NCBI RefSeq assembly: GCF_900120405.1 | Contig: NZ_LT635492.1 | Span: forward strand, 714,093 to 778,092 | Source: Urinicoccus massiliensis | GTDB taxonomy: Bacteria; Bacillota; Clostridia; Tissierellales; Peptoniphilaceae | Direction: 5' to 3' | Length of the DNA: 64,000 nucleotides | Part shown: one piece after another, positions 35,004-43,765 of the stretch | How the letters are laid out: every line of letters begins with the position of its first letter | Numbering within the stretch: position 1 is the first letter of the stretch | Translations under genes and position numbers: made by a program | Notes under the pieces: model-generated | What the model was told of the DNA's origin: nothing | The model's database searches: none | Seen by the model: only the letters and a program-made list of their open reading frames with translations

Positions 35004-35340
35004 GGTCTTCCTCCCGGTCTTTTTTCCAGAGTCTTTCCAGACCATAATAGTCTCTTTCTTCCCGGTGAAAGATATGGACAATGACATCGCCAAAGTCCAG
35101 GACGATCCACCGGGCTTCTCTTTGCCCTTGGCGGTGGCTGGGTTCAATGCCCAGGTCCTCCATCTTCTCAATAACGGCGTCGGCAATGGCATCCACTTGG
35201 GCTGTGGAATTTCCACTGGCCAAGACAAAGTATTCTGTCAAAGATGTCATCTTTCCAACAGGTAAAACATCAATATCGCTTGCCTTTTTATCTTGGCAAG
35301 CCTGGGTGATTGCTTGAATTTGTTCTTGTAAGTTTGCCAT
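34990..35340 (-). CDS. rsfS: ribosomal silencing factor RsfS
   Basis: 116 aa. The core DIDVLPVGKMTSLTEYFVLASGNSTAQVDAIAD with the later WIVLDFGDVIVHIFHxEERxYYGLERLW is unmistakable. It binds L14 and blocks subunit joining when nutrients are short. It usually follows yqeK; here the LCP gene stands between them with a terminator. Confidence 0.95.
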   Translation of the reverse strand: MANLQEQIQAITQACQDKKASDIDVLPVGKMTSLTEYFVLASGNSTAQVDAIADAVIEKMEDLGIEPSHRQGQREARWIVLDFGDVIVHIFHREERDYYGLERLWKKDREEDHEED

Positions 35341-35357
35341 AGTTACCTCCTGCTTTT

Positions 35358-35363
35358 ATTATA
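35358..35363 (-). promoter_or_regulatory. -10 box ahead of rsfS
   Basis: TATAAT on the minus strand, 18 bases before the ATG, with a poor -35 (TTTATA) 17 bases upstream. Confidence 0.4.
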
Positions 35364-35392
35364 CTAAAGTTTTTCTTTTTTATAAAGGAAAA

Positions 35393-35410
35393 GACACCCT
35401 CCAGGGTGCC
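35393..35410 (-). terminator. terminator after the LCP gene
   Basis: Short GC-rich hairpin CACCC-TGGA-GGGTG, then TTTTCC on the minus strand. Confidence 0.65.
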
Positions 35411-36303
35411 TATAAGATTCCTTGTGCGGCCAAAAGATTTCTGGCCTGGTCTTCATCTAGGATAAAGTAGGATAGGTGGTCAATCATCTTGGGACTACCG
35501 GGCAGGGTAGCGGATTGGAGACCATCTTCTCCCATTTGGGCCAGGATGGGGCTCATTTGAATCAGGGCCGATAAGGGAATGGTGGAATCGGCATTGTCTT
35601 GGTATTTTGCCAAGAAAACCGGGGCCTTGACCCATTGTTCTGGTTTTTTCAATTCCCTTAAAAAGGCGCCGATAAATTGTTGTTGGGCTTGGACCCGACC
35701 CAGGTCGGCATTCTTGTAGCCCTTGCGGAAGCGTAAAAACTTCACTGCGTCCTCCCCGTTTAGGGTTTGGAGGCCGGGTTTAAAGTGGATAATCAAGGAA
35801 TTTCCCACTGTGGTGTCTTCATAGTTCATCTCCATGGGAATATCCACTTGGACTCCCCCCATGGTATCCACCATGTCCTTGACAAATTCATAGTCAATCA
35901 GCATATAGTAGGGAATTTGGGTCCCTAAAAGTTGGTTGACAGTCTTAAGGGACAGGTCCGGTCCCCCATAGGCAAAGGCATGGTTGATTTTTTCCTTGTG
36001 CTTTCTCCCCTCAATCTTGGTCCGGGTATCCCGGGGGATGGAGATCAGGGAGATGGACTTGTTGGTCTTGTTTAGGTGGACCAGCATCATGACGTCTGAC
36101 CGGGGTTTGCCCTGGCTCTTGTCCTTGGAATCAACCCCAATGAGTAAAAAGTCCAAACTATCTCTCTTGTTGCTGGTTAAGTCTGCCACCAGGTCCAAGG
36201 GGTCTTGGTGGTGGACCGAGGCCCCGACATAAAAGACCCCCACCAGGGAGGCCAGGACCAGGACCACCAGGGTCAGGAGAAAGGCCTTAATAAATTTTCC
36301 CAT
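35410..36303 (-). CDS. LytR-CpsA-Psr (LCP) family wall-polymer ligase
   Basis: 297 aa with one N-terminal membrane helix (7-29) and the LCP domain outside: LLIGVDSKD, PRSDVMMLVHLN, SLISIPRDTRTKI (conserved Arg/Asp), INHAFAYGG and FLRFRKGYKNADLGRVQAQQ. The family moves anionic glycopolymers from lipid carriers to peptidoglycan, so it suggests secondary wall polymers, the partners of SLH proteins. It overlaps yqeK by 17 bases. Confidence 0.93.
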   Translation of the reverse strand: MGKFIKAFLLTLVVLVLASLVGVFYVGASVHHQDPLDLVADLTSNKRDSLDFLLIGVDSKDKSQGKPRSDVMMLVHLNKTNKSISLISIPRDTRTKIEGRKHKEKINHAFAYGGPDLSLKTVNQLLGTQIPYYMLIDYEFVKDMVDTMGGVQVDIPMEMNYEDTTVGNSLIIHFKPGLQTLNGEDAVKFLRFRKGYKNADLGRVQAQQQFIGAFLRELKKPEQWVKAPVFLAKYQDNADSTIPLSALIQMSPILAQMGEDGLQSATLPGSPKMIDHLSYFILDEDQARNLLAAQGIL

Positions 36304-36868
36304 GGTTCACCTTCTTTAAAAAATCATTTCTCGCCTCTAGGCTCTTTATGGTTATATAGCTGTTTTTTTCAATTAAGTATTGGATGGTGCGGTTTAATGC
36401 TTGGTACATAGCTTGGTCTAAGTCTTCCTTTATTTCTTTTCGAACCTGGTCTACACCGTCAAAGTCCCGCATGGGTTCGGCATAGTCGGCCAGGTAGATA
36501 ATCTTTTCCAAATCAGTCATGCCGGCCCTTCCTGTGGTGTGGTAGGCTATAGCATTTAAAATATCTCGGTCCCGGACCCCGTACATTTTTTCCGCCGCCA
36601 GGGCCCCTAGGAGGCCATGGACCACTTGAGGGGCCTGGTCAAATTCTTCTGTCCATTCCAGTCCCAGGTCCCGGGCTGCTTTTTTTAAGAGGTCCAGGTC
36701 TCGGATCTTCATACAGTCGTGGTAAAAACCAGCCAGGTAGGCCTTTTCCGGATCCAGGCCATAGTGGACGGCCAGGTCCTTGGCATAGTCCGCCACCCGA
36801 AGGACATGGTCCATGCGTTTTTGGCCAATCCGGCTTTGAATTTCTTCTTTATCCCTTGTAATATCCAT
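36287..36868 (-). CDS. yqeK: YqeK-type HD-domain hydrolase
   Basis: 193 aa. HD motif residues in RMDHVLRVADYA, YHDCMK, HGLLGA and IAYHTTG, and IIYLADYAEP. Family members hydrolyse Ap4A symmetrically. The ATG at 36868 lies within the nadD end (20-base overlap) with AGAGGA upstream; the longer open frame upstream is the nadD shadow. Confidence 0.92.
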   Translation of the reverse strand: MDITRDKEEIQSRIGQKRMDHVLRVADYAKDLAVHYGLDPEKAYLAGFYHDCMKIRDLDLLKKAARDLGLEWTEEFDQAPQVVHGLLGALAAEKMYGVRDRDILNAIAYHTTGRAGMTDLEKIIYLADYAEPMRDFDGVDQVRKEIKEDLDQAMYQALNRTIQYLIEKNSYITIKSLEARNDFLKKVNHGKIY

Positions 36869-37463
36869 TTTCTTGAATCCTCTGTCTAATTTCTTCCTTG
36901 ACCAGGTAGCGGATGGACTTGCCCTCCTGGATCCTCCTGCGGATGTCCGTGGAAGAAATCTCGTAAAGGGGCGTTTCCACCACCACAATTTCCGCCTGGA
37001 ATTGCTCTTTCAAGGTGTTGATTTCCCAAACCATTTTTTCCTTGTTCATGCTGTCAAAACCCGGCCGAATGGCCAGGGCAAATTCTAGCTCCTTGGCCAA
37101 TTCGTCAAAACGCTCCCAGCCCCTTAGGTCGGGTAAAATATCTAAACCAATTAGGAAGTAAAATTCATCCTGGGGGTAGGCTTCCTTTAGGGCCTGGACA
37201 GTATCCACAGAATAGCTGATGCCCCTTCTTCGAATTTCCATGTCCGATACAGAAAAGTGGGGGTTGTCCCTGGTGGCCATCTTGACCATGTCCAACCGGT
37301 CCCGGGCATCCAAAAGCCCCTTTTGCTTGTGGGGCGGGTTCCCCGTAGGGATAAAGATAATTTCATCCAGGTCCAATTCCACCCGGACATACTCACTCAT
37401 CATGAGGTGGCCCATGTGGATGGGGTTAAAGGACCCGCCCATGATCCCATAGCGTTTGGTCAT
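36849..37463 (-). CDS. nadD: nicotinate-nucleotide adenylyltransferase
   Basis: 204 aa. Nucleotidyltransferase motif GGSFNPIHMGHL (9-20) and C-terminal ISSTDIRRRI are diagnostic. It forms deamido-NAD. It overlaps yhbY by 4 bases. Confidence 0.96.
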   Translation of the reverse strand: MTKRYGIMGGSFNPIHMGHLMMSEYVRVELDLDEIIFIPTGNPPHKQKGLLDARDRLDMVKMATRDNPHFSVSDMEIRRRGISYSVDTVQALKEAYPQDEFYFLIGLDILPDLRGWERFDELAKELEFALAIRPGFDSMNKEKMVWEINTLKEQFQAEIVVVETPLYEISSTDIRRRIQEGKSIRYLVKEEIRQRIQENGYYKG

Positions 37464-37747
37464 GGCAGGACAATGGTGGGTTTTTCCGAAGAGGGCCGGT
37501 AGATAACCAACTTGTTGCCCAGTTGGCTGACAAATTCCGCCCCGGTTTGGGCTAAAATTTCCTCTTGGATTTCCCGGGCTTGGACCGGGGCATTTTTCAA
37601 GACATTGATTTTTACCAATTCTTCATTTTCCAAAAGGACCTCTAATTGGCTGTAAAATTCCGGACTCAAGCCTCCCTTGCCCACCTGCATCTTGGCTTTT
37701 AAACCGTTGGCCAGGCCCTTTAAATACGATCTCTGTTTTCCTTTCAT
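37460..37747 (-). CDS. yhbY: YhbY/CRS1-CRM RNA-binding protein
   Basis: 95 aa, a single CRM domain (LKGLANGLKAKMQVGKGGLS, LVKINVLKN, GxKLVIYR). It acts in ribosome large-subunit assembly, consistent with Obg just upstream. Confidence 0.93.
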   Translation of the reverse strand: MKGKQRSYLKGLANGLKAKMQVGKGGLSPEFYSQLEVLLENEELVKINVLKNAPVQAREIQEEILAQTGAEFVSQLGNKLVIYRPSSEKPTIVLP

Positions 37748-37755
37748 GGGTCCTC

Positions 37756-39021
37756 CTATTCAAAAAATTCAAATTCGTAGTCGTTGATAAAGACGGATTC
37801 TCCCTCTTGGATCCCCAGGTCTCTCAGCTTGTCTACCACTCCGTTCTTCCGGAGGTTTTCTTGGAAATACCGCAAGGATTCCCGATCATCAAAGTAGGTG
37901 GACCTTAAGAGCTTGTCGATATAGGGCCCTTGAACTAGAAAACGTCCATTTTCCTTCTTGACTTCAATTCCCGGAGCCTTTTCCTTTTCTTCTTCCACAT
38001 ATTCTTGGTCAAAGGTCAGGCTTTCATAGGGCAGGTCCTTTAGGGCCTCTTGGATCCCATAAAGGAGCTGGGTCAAATCCTTGGTGGTGGCTGCCGACCC
38101 GGCAAAGACTTTCAGGTCCGGGTACTTGGCCTTAAAGCGGTCTAAATTTTCCTGGCTCCCTGGCAGGTCCATCTTGTTGGCAAAAACCAATTGGGGCCTT
38201 TGGGCCAATTTTTCATGGTAGTTGGCCAACTCTTCATTGATTTTTACATAGTCGTCCAGGGGGTCTCGGCCCTCTTGGCCACTCATGTCTAAAACATGGA
38301 CCAAGATCCGGGTCCGTTCAATATGACGTAAAAAGTCATGGCCCAGGCCCACGCCCTGGCTGGCTCCCTCAATTAAACCGGGAATGTCTGCCACGACAAA
38401 AGACTGGCCTTGGCCCATGGCCACCACGCCCAGGTTAGGTTGGAGGGTGGTAAAGTGGTAGTTGGCAATTTTGGGTCGGGCTGCAGAAACCACAGATAGG
38501 AGGGTGGACTTGCCCACATTGGGAAAACCAATCAAGCCCACATCGGCTAGGACTTTCAGCTCCAGGCAAATTTCCCTTTCCTCCCCCATAGATCCAGCTT
38601 GGGCAAAGGAAGGCGCCTGTCTGGTAGATGTGGTAAACTTGGCATTGCCCCTGCCTCCCCGGCCTCCTTGGGCAATGGTGTAGGCCTTGCCGGCCTCATT
38701 TAAGTCGGCAATGACATGACCGGTTTTTTCATCCTTAATCAAGGTTCCCACGGGAACCTTTAAAATAATGTCTTCCCCATCTTTTCCAAACTGCTTTTTA
38801 CTCCGGCCATTTTCACCATTCTTGGCCCGGTATTCTTTTTGATAGCGAAAGTCCATAAGGGTGTGTAGTCCCGTGTCGGTTTCTAAAATTACACTTCCCC
38901 CGTTTCCTCCGTCGCCACCAGCAGGTCCTCCCGCCGGTTCATATTTTTCTCTACGCCAGGCCACGGCTCCGTCTCCGCCCTTGCCGGCAATCACCTTAAT
39001 ATGTGCAACATCGATAAACAA
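37756..39021 (-). CDS. obg: Obg family GTPase
   Basis: 421 aa. Gly-rich Obg fold (1-157), G domain with P-loop GFPNVGKST, G3 DIPGLIEGA and G4 NKMD, and a C-terminal OCT domain (about 340-421). It supports 50S assembly and stringent control. The TTG at 39021 gives MFIDVAHI, matching the family start, and has GAGGTGG upstream; a GTG 9 bases earlier is the alternative. Extended -10 TGTTATAAT at 39050-39058 is the likely promoter of obg-yhbY-nadD-yqeK-lcp. Confidence 0.94.
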   Translation of the reverse strand: MFIDVAHIKVIAGKGGDGAVAWRREKYEPAGGPAGGDGGNGGSVILETDTGLHTLMDFRYQKEYRAKNGENGRSKKQFGKDGEDIILKVPVGTLIKDEKTGHVIADLNEAGKAYTIAQGGRGGRGNAKFTTSTRQAPSFAQAGSMGEEREICLELKVLADVGLIGFPNVGKSTLLSVVSAARPKIANYHFTTLQPNLGVVAMGQGQSFVVADIPGLIEGASQGVGLGHDFLRHIERTRILVHVLDMSGQEGRDPLDDYVKINEELANYHEKLAQRPQLVFANKMDLPGSQENLDRFKAKYPDLKVFAGSAATTKDLTQLLYGIQEALKDLPYESLTFDQEYVEEEKEKAPGIEVKKENGRFLVQGPYIDKLLRSTYFDDRESLRYFQENLRKNGVVDKLRDLGIQEGESVFINDYEFEFFE

Positions 39022-39049
39022 GATTTCCACCTCTCTTTCTATTTCCTCA

Positions 39050-39058
39050 ATTATAACA
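39050..39058 (-). promoter_or_regulatory. extended -10 promoter ahead of obg
   Basis: TGTTATAAT on the minus strand, about 30 bases before the start; no recognisable -35. Confidence 0.45.
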
Positions 39059-39244
39059 TAGGTCCCTTAAAGAATGCTTATCTTGCGTCTAAGTTTTGTC
39101 TAAGAATTTTGCAAGAAAAAAGGCCAGGTCTAGGCAGACTCTCCTGTCCACCCTCTGGCTCAAAGTAAATAATCCCTTATAGGCTCATTTTATTTTATAG
39201 AAATTTCTTGAAAATTTCAAGCTTTTTCTTCTAATGCTAAAAGA

Positions 39245-39270
39245 AAAGGACCGGCAAGGGCCAGTCCTTT
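39245..39270 (-). terminator. terminator of brnQ
   Basis: AAAGGAC-GGC / GCC-GTCCTTT with one mismatched base on each side, then TTTCTT on the minus strand. Confidence 0.7.
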
Positions 39271-39276
39271 CAAGTC

Positions 39277-40620
39277 TTAAATTTCTTGACCCACTTGGTC
39301 CTTTTGTTGGGATTTTTCATAAACCCTTCCTAAAAGACTTGCCAGGGTCACAGCAAGAAGGCTGGGAAGAACCCAGGAAAGTCCTTGCTCATAAAGGGGA
39401 AGAGACTTTACCAGGTCGGTTAAAAATGGCAGGGCCAGCTTAAATGTCTTATCCAGCATTTCCACTAGGGGAAGGGCCAGGGAGAAGAAGGCTCCAAAAC
39501 CGTAAGCTAGCTTGCTGTAGCCAAACCATCCTTGGGTCATCCCCATGACGATTAAAACCAAGGCCACAGGATAGATCATGGTCAAGAGGGGGACAGAAAA
39601 GGCCAGGAGGGTATTTAAACCAAAGTTGGCCATGACAAAGGAGAAGAAGGTCCAGATACAAACCCAGGCATGATAGGAAAGTTTTCTCTTAAAGAGAACA
39701 TGGAAGTATTCTCCCCCACTGGTAATAAGGCCAACACAGGTGGTTAAACAAGCCAGGGTAAAGATGGCTGCCAAGAGGTAGAGGCCGGTTTTTCCAAAAA
39801 GGACTTGGACAGTTTGACTTAAAACTTGGGCCCCATTTTCCACTCCTGGGAAGAGGCCAGAAGTAGCCATACCTACATAACTTAACATGGCGTAGACTAG
39901 CAAGAGAAGGGCTCCAGCCACTAGACCGGCCTTGACGGTATAACGAGTTCTTTCTGCCTTGTCTGTAACGCCAAAGCGCTTGATGGCCAAGGCGACAACA
40001 TAACCGAAGTTCAAGGCAGCTACGGCATCCATGGTGTCATAACCTGACAAGAAGCCCTTGGTCAAGGGAGATGTTTGATAGTCCCCTAGGGCCGGAGCCA
40101 CTTGGGGGTTTAGGAAAATAATGCGGACAAAAAGGAGCAGGATCATGACCAAGAGGGCCGGAGTCAAATACTTCCCAACCCTCCTAACCAGCTTGGTGGG
40201 CTTGAGGCAGATCCAAAGAGCCAGGCCGAAAAAGCAAAAAGTATAAACCAGGCGGGCCAGGCTTAAACTGGTGGTTTCAGGAAGCAAGGGGGCAATGGCC
40301 AATTCAAAAGGCACACTGCCGGCCCGGGGAATCCCAAGGCCAGGCCCTATGGATAAATAGATGGCCGTGGTAAAGAAAATGGAGAAAAGAGCCCCCACCC
40401 GGTTGGACAGGTTGGACAAGCCATCGGTCTTACCTACTAAAATGGCTCCTAATACCGGGAACAAAACAGCCGTTACGGCAAAACTGGCCAGGGCCACCCA
40501 GGTTTGGTTCCCTGCCTGGTTACCCAAGAGGGGTGGAAAAATTAAATTTCCTGCCCCGAAAAACAATCCGAACAACATGATACTGACTTGGCTAAATTCA
40601 CTTCTGCTTAATTTTTTCAT
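39277..40620 (-). CDS. brnQ: branched-chain amino acid transporter BrnQ
   Basis: LIV-II cation-coupled carrier, 447 aa with about twelve helices. Family motifs: FGLFFGAGNLIFPPLLG near the start, PGLGIPRAGSVPFE, and FLSGYDTMDAVAALNFG. The ATG at 40620 has GGAGG 4 bases upstream; the open frame beyond it is the leader. It is controlled by a T-box leader, so uptake rises when the cognate tRNA is uncharged. Confidence 0.94.
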   Translation of the reverse strand: MKKLSRSEFSQVSIMLFGLFFGAGNLIFPPLLGNQAGNQTWVALASFAVTAVLFPVLGAILVGKTDGLSNLSNRVGALFSIFFTTAIYLSIGPGLGIPRAGSVPFELAIAPLLPETTSLSLARLVYTFCFFGLALWICLKPTKLVRRVGKYLTPALLVMILLLFVRIIFLNPQVAPALGDYQTSPLTKGFLSGYDTMDAVAALNFGYVVALAIKRFGVTDKAERTRYTVKAGLVAGALLLLVYAMLSYVGMATSGLFPGVENGAQVLSQTVQVLFGKTGLYLLAAIFTLACLTTCVGLITSGGEYFHVLFKRKLSYHAWVCIWTFFSFVMANFGLNTLLAFSVPLLTMIYPVALVLIVMGMTQGWFGYSKLAYGFGAFFSLALPLVEMLDKTFKLALPFLTDLVKSLPLYEQGLSWVLPSLLAVTLASLLGRVYEKSQQKDQVGQEI

Positions 40621-40662
40621 AAATCCTCCTATTTTTTTCAAACAATTAAATTTTATCCCATA

Positions 40663-40945
40663 AAAAAACGTCCTCAGTCTAAAATTAGACCAAGGACGAA
40701 AAATATTCCGCGTTACCACCTTTATTCCTATCGATAAAACGATAGACTCTCAAGCATCCATCAATGCCGGGTATTGATAACGCCTACCAAGGCGACAAGT
40801 CTTACTCTGGTTCAGACCTGCAATAAGAAAAATGATTTTCACCCAACTTCCACTATAAGCTTCCACCAACCGCTTACTCTCTGTAAATATCCATGAGGCT
40901 AGTCTTTTTTTCCAAATTTTTACTATAAAATTTAACTGTGATATT
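40663..40945 (-). promoter_or_regulatory. T-box riboswitch, probably isoleucine
   Basis: Leader of about 280 nt on the minus strand. The T-box sequence GGTGGTAACGCGG is at 40708-40720, Stem I has the AGAGAGTAAGCGG and GGTGGAAG landmarks, and a terminator CGTCCTCAGTCT/AGACCAAGGACG with T7 is at 40663-40698. Pairing GACTAGC with GCAGGTC at the base of Stem I puts ATT (40822-40824, Ile) in the specifier position. Isoleucine fits BrnQ, but the specifier is read by eye. Confidence 0.88.
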
Positions 40946-40951
40946 GAAATT

Positions 40952-40980
40952 ATTCTACCCCAGCTTTAGACCCCTGTCAA
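40952..40980 (-). promoter_or_regulatory. brnQ/T-box promoter
   Basis: -35 TTGACA (40975-40980), 17-bp spacer, -10 TAGAAT (40952-40957). Confidence 0.8.
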
Positions 40981-41144
40981 GAGAAATTTTTCTCTCTTTT
41001 TAAAAAAATTTTCCGACTTATCCGGGGCCCCTTCCCTCTTCCCAAGGCCGGAATTTTCTTTTTCTCCTTTTCTTCCTCCTTTTTCTCCTGGCTTATGGTA
41101 TGATATATTTGAACATTATTAAAAAAATAAAGGAGAATGCAGTT

Positions 41145-42854
41145 ATGAAAAAACAGCTGAAGAAATTCTATGGTCTTTTGGCCATGACTCTTGTTTTTAT
41201 CCTGGTCTTGTCCCCCCTTGTCCAAGGGGCCGACTATGCCGACATCCAGGGCCACTGGGCCCAAGGCTACCTTTTAAAGGGCCTGGAAAAAGGTTGGATC
41301 AAGGGCTATGAAGATGGGACTCTCAAGCCGGACCAAGATATTAGCCGGGCAGAATTCATCGCCCTGGTCCAAAGAATCCTGTCCCTAGATTCCTTCAACT
41401 TAGCAAAAACTACTTCCTACCAAGACCTGGACAGCCAGGCCTGGGCCAAGGATGCCATTGACCAAGCCTATGCCGCCGGTCTTTTATCCTTTACTTTTCC
41501 GGGAGCCAATTTAAATCCCGGCCAGGCCATCCAAAGGCAAGAAGCCGCCAGCCTCCTCCACCAGGCCCTGGCCGTCAAGGCCCTAATGGACAAGGGAGAA
41601 AAACTAGACCAGGCAAGTCTCAATGAACTTACGGCCATCCTGGCCAGTCAAGGAAAAAGTAAAACAGACCCCACCATCCTTAGTTTTAGGGACCGGGACA
41701 AAATTACTCCCCGCTTTATTTTTTCCATTGAAAACCTAACTGGGTCCAAGGTTATCTCCGGCCAAGGAGATAATAGCTTCAACCCCCAAGGCCCCCTAAG
41801 CCGGGCCCAAGCCATGACCCTCCTGGTTCGGGGCCTTAAGGAAGAACCCATCCAGGGTCAAAAAACCCCCGTCAAAACTCCCTCCCCCAATCCGGTAAGT
41901 CTTGGTGAAATCCAAGTGGTCCAAGAAAATGGAGCCTTCTACCTCCAAGACTCCTCTACTGGCCAAAAAATCACCTGGCCCCAAAGCCAAAAGGGACTGG
42001 TGGAAAAGGGCGACCAAGTCTACCTTTTGAATCCCGACGGGTCCCTCAAGGCCGACTTCTATAGCAAGGACGGAAAAACCTACTATGTAGACAAGGAAAA
42101 AGGCCGGGTCCGAGGCTGGAAAAAAATCAACGGTAGCCTCTACTACTTCTCCCCGGCCAACTACCGCATGTACCGCAAGGGCATGTTCTCCACCGGCGAA
42201 GGCGTCTACTGGTTTGGCCCCGACGGAAAATTAAAAACCGGCAACCGCCCCGGTGGTATCAAGGGACGGGTCATCTACTGGGCTGGTCCCACAGATAAGG
42301 AAGTGGAAAACAACTGGCTCCAAGGTCCCGACCAAGACCTCCGCTTCCGGGGGCAAGAAATTGCCAACTATGCCGCCGCCTTTGAGGGAATCCCCTTTAA
42401 ATGGTACGGCTTTGACCTTTCCCAAAACGGTGGCGTCTACTGCGTAGGCAATGCCTATGCAGCCCACAAGGCCTTTGGCATTACCATCCCCGGACCCAAG
42501 GATGCCAACCTCCGCCTCCACAAGGGCTACGAACTCACCCGGGTCCAATACCAAGCCGCAGAAAAATTCGGTGGCATCCGCTATCCGGCAGACTTTTCCA
42601 AGGCCTGGCCCGGAGACTTGATCTTTAACTACAGCCCCAACTTCTACCTGGGCTACAACCACGTAGGCATCTACATGGGCATGAACAATAACCGTCCCAT
42701 CTATGTCCACGCCACCTTGAAAGACGGCCTCATGATCAGCGACACCAGAGAAATGAACTGGAACATTGGACGACGCTTTAACAAGGAATTTATCCGTTAC
42801 AACACCCGGCAAAACAAGGGCAACGGTCAAATCCCTGACGTCCCCACCCGATAA
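41145..42854 (+). CDS. SLH-anchored NlpC/P60-type wall hydrolase
   Basis: 569-aa secreted protein. Signal peptide (1-28, cleavage near QGA), three SLH repeats (about 30-240; DIQGHWAQGYL, ISRAEFIAL), a proline-rich linker, tyrosine/tryptophan/glycine repeats like choline/glucan-binding modules (about 260-390: GWKKINGSLYYFSP, GVYWFGPDGKLKTG), and a C-terminal NlpC/P60-like domain with probable C433 (GGVYCVGNAY), H506 (NHVGIYMG) and H522 (YVHA). It probably cuts peptidoglycan stems while held on the secondary polymer. AAGGAG lies 9 bases before the ATG; an extended -10 TGG-TATGAT is at 41096-41104. Confidence 0.88.
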   Translation: MKKQLKKFYGLLAMTLVFILVLSPLVQGADYADIQGHWAQGYLLKGLEKGWIKGYEDGTLKPDQDISRAEFIALVQRILSLDSFNLAKTTSYQDLDSQAWAKDAIDQAYAAGLLSFTFPGANLNPGQAIQRQEAASLLHQALAVKALMDKGEKLDQASLNELTAILASQGKSKTDPTILSFRDRDKITPRFIFSIENLTGSKVISGQGDNSFNPQGPLSRAQAMTLLVRGLKEEPIQGQKTPVKTPSPNPVSLGEIQVVQENGAFYLQDSSTGQKITWPQSQKGLVEKGDQVYLLNPDGSLKADFYSKDGKTYYVDKEKGRVRGWKKINGSLYYFSPANYRMYRKGMFSTGEGVYWFGPDGKLKTGNRPGGIKGRVIYWAGPTDKEVENNWLQGPDQDLRFRGQEIANYAAAFEGIPFKWYGFDLSQNGGVYCVGNAYAAHKAFGITIPGPKDANLRLHKGYELTRVQYQAAEKFGGIRYPADFSKAWPGDLIFNYSPNFYLGYNHVGIYMGMNNNRPIYVHATLKDGLMISDTREMNWNIGRRFNKEFIRYNTRQNKGNGQIPDVPTR

Positions 42855-42860
42855 ACTTAA

Positions 42861-42893
42861 AACAGGGAGAGCCTACTTCTCCCTGTTTTTTTA
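42861..42893 (+). terminator. terminator of the SLH-NlpC/P60 gene
   Basis: AACAGGGAGA (42861-42870) and TCTCCCTGTT (42878-42887), then seven T. Confidence 0.9.
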
Positions 42894-42913
42894 TTGGCTA
42901 GCCCTCTTCCCTA

Positions 42914-42942
42914 TTGAAAAAATCCCCTCCTTCTACTATGAT
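42914..42942 (+). promoter_or_regulatory. promoter of the PAP2 gene
   Basis: -35 TTGAAA (42914-42919), 17-bp spacer, -10 TATGAT (42937-42942). Confidence 0.7.
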
Positions 42943-42984
42943 TTAAGTAAGTAAGAAGAAATAAAAAACAGATTGGAGGATCCC

Positions 42985-43494
42985 ATGGACCGAAAATTTT
43001 TACACTGGCTTACCGGCCTTAGGAGCAAACCCATGAACCGGATTATGATCTTTATCACCCACCTGGGAACCGGAGGCATGGTCTGGCTCCTCTTTAGCCT
43101 GGTCTTTTTTATCCAGGGGCAAAAAAACCTAAGCTACCGAGTCCTCCTGGCCCTGGTGGTCAATGGACTCATCTGTAACCTCACCCTGAAGCCCCTCTTG
43201 AAACGGAGCCGGCCCTCTTGGATTGACAAGATCGACCTCTTAATTAAAAACCCCACAGACTTTTCCTTCCCCTCCGGCCACGCCAGCTCCTCCTTTGCAG
43301 CTGCCATCACCATATTCTTTCAAAACCAAGGCCTGGGGACCCTTTGCCTGGTCCTGGCAGGCCTCATTGCCTTTTCCCGTCTCTACCACTTTGTCCACTA
43401 CCCCTCCGATGTGGTCCTTGGCTCCCTTTTAGGCATTGCCATGGCCCATCTCAGCCGGTTTATCTTTAACAACTACCTTCTTTTCCTAATTTGA
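42985..43494 (+). CDS. PAP2-family membrane phosphatase
   Basis: 169 aa with about five helices. The three phosphatase motifs are visible: KPLLKRSRPSW, PSGHASSSF and SRLYHFVHYPSDV. Such proteins remove a phosphate from undecaprenyl or other lipid diphosphates, which would recycle the wall carrier. The ATG at 42985 has GGAGG 5 bases upstream; a TTG 12 bases earlier precedes the site. Confidence 0.9.
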   Translation: MDRKFLHWLTGLRSKPMNRIMIFITHLGTGGMVWLLFSLVFFIQGQKNLSYRVLLALVVNGLICNLTLKPLLKRSRPSWIDKIDLLIKNPTDFSFPSGHASSSFAAAITIFFQNQGLGTLCLVLAGLIAFSRLYHFVHYPSDVVLGSLLGIAMAHLSRFIFNNYLLFLI

Positions 43495-43765
43495 TAAAAT
43501 TTTTTAATAAAAACCTAAAAAAATTCCCGGCAATCCTGCTGGGAATTTTTCTGCCTGGACCTGGAAAAGTCCTTACTTATTTATTTTTTCTCTTTCGATC
43601 TTCCAAATCCGCCATGAATCCACTTGCTAGGCCGGCCCCTTTTGGTAAAAAAGCTAATTCCATGGATTCGATTTTATATTGTCCCAATATCTATTGACAG
43701 TCCTCTCTTTCATGGGCTAAAGTAGACTATAAGGGAAGATTATGTAAAATACAAAGGAGAATTCT
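43495..43765. other. intergenic: PAP2 terminator and CAP-gene promoter
   Basis: Terminator AAATTCCC/GGGAATTT at about 43520-43548 with a T run. Promoter TTGACA (43694-43699), 18-bp spacer, TAAAGT (43718-43723). A 68-codon open frame crossing the terminator has no coding look. Confidence 0.6.

Noticed and set aside
43491-43697. 68-codon open frame after the PAP2 gene
   Set aside because: It runs through a clear terminator hairpin and the next promoter, lacks a ribosome site and has no protein-like composition.
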